Assembly: GCA_003229495.1 (NCBI GenBank)
Contig: QIEB01000659.1
Location: 1 to 5,149, forward strand
Length of the DNA stretch: 5,149 nt
Direction of reading: 5' to 3'
Source: Flammeovirgaceae bacterium
GTDB lineage: Bacteria > Bacteroidota > Bacteroidia > Cytophagales > Cyclobacteriaceae
Shown here: positions 1 to 5,149 of the stretch, piece by piece
Layout of the letters: the number at the start of each line of letters is the position of its first letter
How positions within the stretch are numbered: the first letter of the stretch is position 1
Made by a program: the position numbers and the translations under genes
Notes under the pieces: model-generated
The model's database searches: none
What the model saw: only the letters and a program-made list of their open reading frames with translations
What the model was told of the DNA's origin: nothing

Positions 1-144
1 GTCAAGATTTGGGGTGCTAATAATGAGGTTTCCACTACTGGATACATCCCCAAATCCCATATCATCAGTAAGGATCAACAGGATGTTGGGAACTACCTTA
101 TTGGAACTTGTAATTTTCGATGGTGTGCACTGCCAGGTGGTTAG
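1..144 (+). CDS. 3' end of an unidentified protein (partial)
   Basis: Frame 1 is open from the left edge for 47 codons and ends at TAG 142-144. The visible tail ends in YLIGTCNFRWCALPGG. It has the mixed composition of a folded soluble or secreted domain, with no membrane segment, and its two cysteines lie close to the C-terminus. I do not recognise the family, so I assign no function. It lies on the same strand as the apionate genes, about 195 bases upstream of the RLP start. It could be an upstream member of the same catabolic locus (for example a hydrolase or dehydrogenase), but that is only context. It shares a reading frame with the RLP, but stops at 142 and 178 separate the two, so a fusion is excluded. 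Because only 47 codons are visible, the reading itself is moderately sure. Confidence 0.5.
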   Translation, partial: VKIWGANNEVSTTGYIPKSHIISKDQQDVGNYLIGTCNFRWCALPGG

Positions 145-173
145 AATGACAATAATTATCAGCAGGCTTTCAC

Positions 174-189
174 TAAATGATTTCATTTA
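174..189. repeat. 16-base AT-rich inverted repeat in the gap before the RLP gene
   Basis: TAAATGA (174-180) and its exact reverse complement TCATTTA (183-189) flank a 2-base centre. It sits 30 bases after the upstream stop and about 150 bases before the RLP start. It could be an operator half-site pair or a weak hairpin. The stem is AT-only except for one G-C pair and has no clean T-run after it, so it is a poor intrinsic terminator. The rest of the gap (145-339) is AT-rich. I find no good sigma-70 promoter and no good Bacteroidota-type (TTTG / TAnnTTTG) promoter in it. Chance occurrence in AT-rich DNA is quite possible. Confidence 0.25.
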
Positions 190-339
190 AATATCTTAAT
201 AACTAACTACAAACTCTTTGATTTTTTGGCAGTTCTTTTATGGTCACTCATTTCTCAAGGATACCTAAGTTCGCAATCGATTTCGTTAAAAGTTACGAAT
301 ATGCGGTCAAAGCCCAATTATTTATTTCATACATTTAGT

Positions 340-1590
340 ATGGTCATGAGCAAAACGCTGAAAGCACGGTACCTTATTGAAACCTCCTATGATCTTGAAG
401 AAGCGGCCCAAATCATGGCGGGCGAACAGTCAAGTGGTACATTTGTAAAGATACCCGGTGAGACAGAAAGCTTAAGAGCCAAGCATGGAGCTGAAGTTTC
501 TGTGATTGAGCCCCTGCGCGAAGTAAGTGTACCTTCATTGCCAGGGGCCCGTGGAATACCCGGGAACCCCATACAAAGGGCAAACGTAGAACTTTGTTGG
601 CCCTATGAAAATATCGGATCGAACCTTTCAAATTTATGTGCCACCGTGGCGGGCAATCTTTTTGAGTTGGGTCCATTCTCCGGAATCAAATTACTGGATC
701 TTGATTTCCCACCAGAACTGGCCGAAGAGTATCCAGGGCCTGCGTTTGGGATTGAAGGGACCCGTCAGTTATCTGGTGTTTTTCAACGGCCCATGGTAGG
801 AACAATAATTAAACCCTCCGTGGGTCTTACTGCCAAGCAAACTGCCGATCAGGTAAAGACCTTAATAGAATCGGGATTGGATTTCATTAAGGACGATGAA
901 CTGATGGGTGACTCACCACATTCCCCTTTTGAAGAAAGGGTAGATCGAGTAATGAGCGTTATCAACGATTACGCCCATCGTACCGGCAAGAAACCAATGT
1001 ATGCTTTTAATGTCAGCGGGGAGGTGGATGATATGAGACGACGTCACGACTATCTACTGGAAAAGCAGGGAACCTGCATTATGGTGAGTTTGAACTGGGT
1101 AGGTATTTCCGGTATTACTTTTATAGCCAAACATAGTCAGTTGCCAATACATGGTCATCGTAACGGGTGGGGCATATTTGACCGGAGTAATATACTGGGA
1201 ATAGAGTTTACCGCCTTCCAAAAAATATGGAGGTTGGCTGGTGTGGACCACCTTCACACCAATGGAATAAGAAACAAATTTTGTGAACCTGATGAATCGG
1301 TGGTAAAATCCATAAAGGCCTGCCTGCAACCTTTGCTGGGAGGCTATCAGGTAATGCCGGTGCTATCCTCCGGGCAATGGGCGGGTCAGGCAAAAGACAC
1401 TTATGATCAAATCAAGAGTTTAGACCTGATGTACTTGTGTGGTGGCGGCATAGTTGCCCACCCTTCCGGGATACCTGCGGGAGTAAAAAGTATACAACAA
1501 GCCTGGCAGGCTGCAATAAGCGGACAATCGTTGGAAGATTACGCTATAAATCATCGGGAGCTAAAGGAAGCCATGGACTTTTATGGGTAA
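340..1590 (+). CDS. RuBisCO-like protein (form IV), 3-oxo-isoapionate-4-phosphate decarboxylase or transcarboxylase/hydrolase (OiaX/OiaT class)
   Basis: This 416-residue protein belongs to the RuBisCO large-chain superfamily: a ferredoxin-like N-terminal domain (about 1-130) followed by a TIM barrel. Numbering from the ATG at 340 and aligning by eye to plant RuBisCO gives: E29 (E60), T34 (T65), N106 (N123), K158 (K175), the carbamylation and metal motif K184-D185-D186-E187 (K201, D203, E204), H271 and H273-R274 (H292, H294-R295), H306 (H327), loop-6 K313 (K334), S343 (S379) and the phosphate-binding G368-G370. The position of RuBisCO K177 is S160, so it should not be a true carboxylase. Related RLPs act on 3-oxo-isoapionate 4-phosphate, giving either L-erythrulose 1-phosphate plus CO2 (OiaX) or 3-phosphoglycerate plus glycolate (OiaT). 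The adjacent OiaK-type kinase and ApnL support this assignment, but the subtype is unresolved. I chose ATG 340 (or 346) because family similarity begins at KARYLIET. The frame stays open upstream to a TTG at 226 and an ATG at 301, but that stretch looks non-coding. No clear Shine-Dalgarno is visible. Confidence 0.85.
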   Translation: MVMSKTLKARYLIETSYDLEEAAQIMAGEQSSGTFVKIPGETESLRAKHGAEVSVIEPLREVSVPSLPGARGIPGNPIQRANVELCWPYENIGSNLSNLCATVAGNLFELGPFSGIKLLDLDFPPELAEEYPGPAFGIEGTRQLSGVFQRPMVGTIIKPSVGLTAKQTADQVKTLIESGLDFIKDDELMGDSPHSPFEERVDRVMSVINDYAHRTGKKPMYAFNVSGEVDDMRRRHDYLLEKQGTCIMVSLNWVGISGITFIAKHSQLPIHGHRNGWGIFDRSNILGIEFTAFQKIWRLAGVDHLHTNGIRNKFCEPDESVVKSIKACLQPLLGGYQVMPVLSSGQWAGQAKDTYDQIKSLDLMYLCGGGIVAHPSGIPAGVKSIQQAWQAAISGQSLEDYAINHRELKEAMDFYG

Positions 1591-3001
1591 TCCAATGCTC
1601 AAAAACGATATCTTTCTAAGTTACTACGGTGATGACTTTACCGGTTCAACCGATGTGATGGAAACGCTGGCTTTAAATGGTATTCCTACAGCACTGTTTC
1701 TTGATGTCCCTGATAAACAGGAAGTAGACAGTTTCAGGTTAAAGATTGGAATTGGACACACGGACCACTCAAATAAGATCAGGGCCTTTGGGGTGGCGGG
1801 AATCTCACGGAGTTTAAGTCCCAAGGGAATGGATGATGAACTGCCGGCTATATTTGAGAAAATCAGCAAGATACCTTCAGACTTTTTTCAATATAAAATC
1901 TGCTCGACGTTTGATAGCTCGGTGGAACTGGGAAATATAGGTCATGCAGTGGAGATCGCCTTGAAGTATTTCCCTTCTCACTATATACCCTTATTGGTGG
2001 CAGCGCCATTTCTGAATCGATTTGTGGTATTTGGAAACCTCTTTGCCCGGGTAGTCCATCAAACATTCAGACTTGACCGTCATCCCACTATGAAGAAACA
2101 TCCCGTGACTCCTATGAAAGAGAGTGACTTGAGGGTGCATTTGGCAAAGCAAACAAAAAGGCCTGTCAAACTTATGGACATTTTTGGGATAGATGGGGAA
2201 TATGGGGACCCTGTAAGGTATTTTTCAAATCTGATTGAGCAAGGTGGAAATTATTTGTTGTTCGATACTTTGTCAGTTGATCATTTGAAAACCATAGGAG
2301 AGTTATTGATAGATGGCAGAGGTAGCACTATTCAATTGTTGGTGGGAGCGTCCGGCATGGATTACGCTTTAGCATTACATCTGCAACAGTTGGGAAAAAT
2401 AAGGAAATCGAACCAACTTCAAAAACCGGGAAAGTCAAAAAAAATGGTAATAACCGCTGGAAGTTGTTCCCCAGCTACCGCGGATCAATTGAAGTACATG
2501 GAGTCTCTTGGACATCAAGGAATCAGAATTAACACCTTGAAACTGGTTAACCCCCTTGAGCAGGGCGCTGAAGCCGAGTCAGTGGTAAATCAATCACTAA
2601 TAGCCCTTGAAAACGGACAGATCCCTATATTGTATACAGCGATGGGGCCTGGAGATCCTGCCATAAGCATGACCCAGCAATGGCTTGATGAGCACAGGAG
2701 AGAAAACAAAAACGCCGGTCAGATAATCGCTGATATCCAGGGAGTAATACTCCGGGATTTGATAATAAGAATGGGTAAACTTCGGGTGGCAGTGGCTGGT
2801 GGGGACACCTCGGGGTATGTGTCCCGGGCCTTAGCTATCTCGGCCCTGGAAACTTTATACCCTATTTCACCAGGAGCTCCGCTGTGTATTGCACATTCCA
2901 GGGATCCACAGTTTGACGGTCTTGAGATAGCCTTGAAAGGCGGACAAAACGGTAATTCCAGGTACTTTGAATCAATATTACAAGGAGAATTACTGAGCTA
3001 A
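1583..3001 (+). CDS. oiaK: 3-oxo-isoapionate kinase, four-carbon acid sugar kinase family (DUF1537)
   Basis: This 472-residue cytoplasmic sugar-acid kinase is of typical length for the DUF1537 family. The N-terminal substrate-binding domain opens with the family motif YYGDDFTGSTD (D17, D18 and following residues). It also has the characteristic STFDSS and FGNLFA segments and a HPVTPM segment in the middle. The C-terminal nucleotide-binding domain starts near M288, with TAGSCSPAT (G293-T299) and the glycine-rich AGGDTSG (G406-G411) near the end. Family members phosphorylate four- and five-carbon acid sugars such as threonate, erythronate and 3-oxo-isoapionate. The OiaK assignment rests on the neighbours: an RLP that would use its product, and ApnL. 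Its start overlaps the RLP stop by 8 bases, so the two genes are almost certainly co-transcribed and probably translationally coupled. A second in-frame ATG at 1595 could equally be the start. Both key motifs are intact and I see no frameshift. Confidence 0.85.
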   Translation: MGNPMLKNDIFLSYYGDDFTGSTDVMETLALNGIPTALFLDVPDKQEVDSFRLKIGIGHTDHSNKIRAFGVAGISRSLSPKGMDDELPAIFEKISKIPSDFFQYKICSTFDSSVELGNIGHAVEIALKYFPSHYIPLLVAAPFLNRFVVFGNLFARVVHQTFRLDRHPTMKKHPVTPMKESDLRVHLAKQTKRPVKLMDIFGIDGEYGDPVRYFSNLIEQGGNYLLFDTLSVDHLKTIGELLIDGRGSTIQLLVGASGMDYALALHLQQLGKIRKSNQLQKPGKSKKMVITAGSCSPATADQLKYMESLGHQGIRINTLKLVNPLEQGAEAESVVNQSLIALENGQIPILYTAMGPGDPAISMTQQWLDEHRRENKNAGQIIADIQGVILRDLIIRMGKLRVAVAGGDTSGYVSRALAISALETLYPISPGAPLCIAHSRDPQFDGLEIALKGGQNGNSRYFESILQGELLS

Positions 3002-3016
3002 TAAGTACATACAAGA

Positions 3017-3058
3017 ATGACAAAAGTAATCTTAATCGGAGCAGGCAGGCAGATTTAA
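3017..3058 (+). pseudogene. Vestigial 5' end of a Rossmann-fold NAD(P) dehydrogenase (possible apnO remnant)
   Basis: An ATG at 3017 opens a 13-codon frame, MTKVILIGAGRQI, closed by TAA at 3056-3058. A short basic start, a hydrophobic beta strand and then GAG is what the first strand and glycine loop of NAD(P)-binding dehydrogenases look like. Here the frame stops before the rest of the glycine motif and the helix. Neither shifted frame continues the fold, because the ApnL start follows after 3 bases. The pathway needs an apionate dehydrogenase/oxidoisomerase (ApnO) and no full copy is present in the window, so I read this as the residue of a deletion that removed nearly all of such a gene. 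It might still serve as a leader that couples translation to apnL. A chance ORF of 13 codons cannot be excluded. Confidence 0.5.
3041..3052 (+). repeat. GCAG x3 short tandem repeat
   Basis: Three perfect GCAG units lie inside the short dehydrogenase-like stub, exactly where the glycine motif breaks off and just before the stop codon. The repeat could mark a deletion junction with microhomology, or a slippage site. It is short enough to be chance. Confidence 0.5.
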
Positions 3059-3061
3059 CTT

Positions 3062-4951
3062 ATGGATTTTTCTGAAAACATAAAAATGTATGGCAGTAAG
3101 GAACCTTTGATTCCGCCCATTCCACTAAGAGCTGGTAAATTAACACTTTTTTACGCTCAGGGATTTATCCGCTATATCAAGCTGGGAGAAGAAGAGGTGC
3201 TCAGAATGATCAACCATATGGTACGAGACCATAATTGGAATACTGTTCCTCAGAGGGTATATGATGAGCATATTGATCAGAAAGATAAGAGCTTCAGAAT
3301 TTTCTATCGATGTGAGGTAGCATTGGCACCGATTCACTTCATATGGGAATGTGAGATAATTGGCAGTGAAGACAGTAAAATCACTTTCCAGATTAGCGGC
3401 AAGGCCCTGTCAAGATTCAAAAGAAACAGACTCGGATTTACTGTTCTCCACCCCATTCAAGGCTGCAGTGGCAGGGAAGTAGAAATTTGGCATACTGATG
3501 GGCAAATTGAAAAAAGTTTTTTTCCGCTGCTTATTAGCCCCCATCAACCATTTATAGACATACGTTCCATGCAGTGGGAGGTTGCAGGCTGTAGCGCCAG
3601 ACTGAACTTCTCAGGAGATGTGTTCGAAACGGAAGACCAGCGTAATTGGACGGATGAATCCTACAAAACCTATTGCACCCCGTTATCATTACCATTTCCT
3701 CATCAAGTTGAAACTGGGGAGTCCGTAAGTCAACTTATTGAATTAACACTCACAGGAAACCTTTCCAATATAAAACTAACTTCCCCCCGCAGGCACAGTT
3801 TTACCATCGATGCCAAGCCCACCCGGCTGCCTAAAATTGGCATAGGAAAATCATCAGAGGTAGATAAATTAACTACTGATGAAATAGCTGCCTTACGGAA
3901 TATGTCATTTGATCACTACCAGGCAGATTTAAAATTATATCAAAAAGGCTGGCAGACGGATTTGGAGAACACGGTGGCAGAAGCCAGAGAACTGGGCTTG
4001 AGCCTGGAATTAAGTGTATTTTTTGATGATATAGATAATGAGCTGGAAAGTTTTGTGGCCATGCTGTCCGGCTTGGATTGCGAGGTAACTATGGTGAATT
4101 TGTTTGATCGAAATAAACCCACCAGTAGCGAGAAATTGTTGAATAAAACAGTTTCGATGTTAAAAATTACCCTGTCTGATTGTCAAATAGGAGCAGGCTC
4201 TAATGCGTTCTTTACAGAATTGAATCGCCAAAGAGTTACGCATTCTGAAATTGATTATTTAGTGTACCCCATTAACCCCCAGGTACACGCTTTTGACAAT
4301 TCATCTCTGGTTGAAACATTGAATACCCTGCCTTATACGGTGCAAACAGCGCAGAGTTTTTCCTCAAACAAACCAGTTCATATATCACCTGTCACCTTAA
4401 AAATGCCGTGGAACCCAAATACCACTGCAGGAGACAATTTCTTATCCGAAGGGAAAGATGTCGATCCCCGGCAAATGTCATTGTTTGGTGCTGGTTGGGT
4501 GCTGGGTTGCCTACAGAACTTGTTGCGCAGTGAAGTTGAAGCCATCACATTCTTTGAGACCGTTGGTTTAAAAGGGATTATGCAAAGCAATAAACCTCGT
4601 CATTCTCAGTGGTTTCATGCACCCAAAAGATCAATTTACCCTATGTATTATGTATTTAGGTATCTTTTGGAGCATAAGCAAAGTGATTTATTCTCCATCA
4701 AAACCTCTGATCCTTTGCGATTCGGAGGAATAGTCGTTGGCGAGGCAAAACCTCATCTGGTATTGAGCAATTTCAGCTCTCAACCCCTTTCAATTCAAGT
4801 CCCTATAGAATTTCAAAATTGTCAGGGAATAATTCTTGACACCAACAGCAGGTATCAGCAATTGGGTTCACCTGAATGGATGGATGGTCTGCCCCAAATA
4901 CAGGTTTACCACGAAGTGCAATTGTCTCCATTTGCCACCATATTTATTTGA
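3062..4951 (+). CDS. apnL: D-apionate lactonase
   Basis: This 629-residue protein matches my recollection of the ApnL family along its whole length. ApnL hydrolyses D-apionolactone to D-apionate in oxidative D-apiose breakdown. The N-terminal beta-rich domain (about 15-245) has PLRAGKLTL, the RDHNWNTVP segment, an FKRNRLGFTVLHP segment and the signature EDQRNWTD (E191-D198) followed by KTYCTPL. A TIM-barrel-like middle domain starts near LPKIGIG (256-262) and includes DPRQMSLFGAGW (468-479) and FFET with E499 as a conserved acidic candidate. A small C-terminal beta domain (about 549-629) ends at FATIFI. I cannot assign the catalytic residues with certainty. No signal peptide or membrane segment is seen, so it should be cytoplasmic. 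The ATG at 3062 lies 3 bases after the stop of the short upstream stub and 60 bases after the kinase stop. This suits the same transcript and possible reinitiation, since no Shine-Dalgarno is clear. Confidence 0.8.
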   Translation: MDFSENIKMYGSKEPLIPPIPLRAGKLTLFYAQGFIRYIKLGEEEVLRMINHMVRDHNWNTVPQRVYDEHIDQKDKSFRIFYRCEVALAPIHFIWECEIIGSEDSKITFQISGKALSRFKRNRLGFTVLHPIQGCSGREVEIWHTDGQIEKSFFPLLISPHQPFIDIRSMQWEVAGCSARLNFSGDVFETEDQRNWTDESYKTYCTPLSLPFPHQVETGESVSQLIELTLTGNLSNIKLTSPRRHSFTIDAKPTRLPKIGIGKSSEVDKLTTDEIAALRNMSFDHYQADLKLYQKGWQTDLENTVAEARELGLSLELSVFFDDIDNELESFVAMLSGLDCEVTMVNLFDRNKPTSSEKLLNKTVSMLKITLSDCQIGAGSNAFFTELNRQRVTHSEIDYLVYPINPQVHAFDNSSLVETLNTLPYTVQTAQSFSSNKPVHISPVTLKMPWNPNTTAGDNFLSEGKDVDPRQMSLFGAGWVLGCLQNLLRSEVEAITFFETVGLKGIMQSNKPRHSQWFHAPKRSIYPMYYVFRYLLEHKQSDLFSIKTSDPLRFGGIVVGEAKPHLVLSNFSSQPLSIQVPIEFQNCQGIILDTNSRYQQLGSPEWMDGLPQIQVYHEVQLSPFATIFI

Positions 4952-5033
4952 ATCAAATGGATTTTACAACTTCAGATTATCAACTAAAATGAACCAGCTT
5001 CAAATAAACATTTGTTAAATAAATTCTATTAAG

Positions 5034-5149
5034 ATGTGTAAAGTGACGGAATTAGCTAAGATGATCGATCATTCTTTGTTGCATCCAACCATGACAGATG
5101 CTGACCTGATAAAAGGCTGTGAGATCGCAGCAGAGTATAATACAGCTTC
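5034..5149 (+). CDS. DeoC-like class I aldolase, N-terminal fragment (partial)
   Basis: The first 38 codons run off the right edge. After a short lead (MCKVTELAK) comes MIDHSLLHPTMTDADLIKGC, which corresponds to the N-terminal signature of the deoxyribose-phosphate aldolase (DeoC) family, usually IDHTLLKP with an acidic helix after it. The catalytic Schiff-base lysine lies beyond the window, so activity cannot be judged. The leucine after IDHS and the HP in place of KP are variations I would expect in a DeoC subgroup that is not the standard nucleoside-salvage enzyme. It follows apnL on the same strand after an AT-rich gap of 82 bases, so it may belong to the same operon and act on a downstream sugar phosphate, but this is inference. 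The start at 5034 gives the usual length of lead before IDH; M10 at 5061 is unlikely. No Shine-Dalgarno is visible. Confidence 0.75.
   Translation, partial: MCKVTELAKMIDHSLLHPTMTDADLIKGCEIAAEYNTA

Noticed and set aside
226..339. In-frame extension of the RLP to a TTG at 226 or ATG at 301
   Set aside because: Family similarity begins right after ATG 340/346. The extra stretch is AT-rich, gives an atypical hydrophobic and serine-rich lead, and would make the protein longer than known relatives.
340..1590. Genuine CO2-fixing RuBisCO
   Set aside because: The K177 equivalent is serine, the length is about 416 residues, no small subunit or phosphoribulokinase is near, and the neighbours are apionate catabolic genes.
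387..4590. Several minus-strand and off-frame plus-strand frames of 60-91 codons inside the three large genes
   Set aside because: They lie wholly or almost wholly within well-supported genes, have no recognisable motifs and are shadows of the coding frames.
4946..4958. Inverted repeat ATTTGA-A-TCAAAT over the apnL stop codon, as a terminator
   Set aside because: Short AT-rich arms, a one-base centre and no T-run after it; most likely chance.
5007..5014. AACATTTG as a Bacteroidota -7 promoter box for the aldolase
   Set aside because: The first base differs from TAnnTTTG and no TTTG or TTG element lies at the expected distance upstream.
4957..5018. Two tiny overlapping frames (MDFTTSDYQLK at 4957-4992 and MNQLQINIC at 4989-5018) between apnL and the aldolase
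   Set aside because: Too short and without any recognisable motif. The MDF start resembles that of apnL only over nine bases, not enough to claim a duplicated start.

Overview
The window carries a same-strand (+) catabolic gene cluster that looks like part of the D-apiose/D-apionate oxidative pathway. D-apiose is a branched pentose of plant cell walls. In order it holds: the 3' end of an unidentified gene (1-144); a roughly 195-base AT-rich gap; a RuBisCO-like protein (RLP, form IV) of the 3-oxo-isoapionate-4-phosphate class (340-1590); a DUF1537 four-carbon acid sugar kinase of OiaK type (1583-3001), overlapping the RLP by 8 bases; a 13-codon stub that reads like the start of a Rossmann NAD(P) dehydrogenase (3017-3058); a D-apionate lactonase, ApnL (3062-4951); and the first 38 codons of a DeoC-like aldolase running off the right edge (5034-5149).

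The genes fit together as follows, from knowledge of the families. ApnL hydrolyses apionolactone to D-apionate. An oxidoisomerase (ApnO) would convert apionate to 3-oxo-isoapionate. The kinase phosphorylates that product, and the RLP then either decarboxylates it (OiaX type, to L-erythrulose 1-phosphate) or cleaves it hydrolytically (OiaT type, to 3-phosphoglycerate and glycolate). The RLP subtype cannot be settled by eye. No complete ApnO gene is present here, but the short stub between kinase and lactonase has the start of a Rossmann fold (MTKVILIGAG) followed at once by a stop. This suggests that a dehydrogenase gene, plausibly apnO, was deleted from exactly this place. It is the most unusual thing in the window.

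The sequence suggests a Bacteroidota-like host: moderate to low GC in the genes, more AT-rich gaps, and no clear Shine-Dalgarno motif at usable distance before any start. This is an inference from style only. No RNA gene, CRISPR array, insertion sequence or convincing terminator was seen. The minus strand shows only shadow ORFs.
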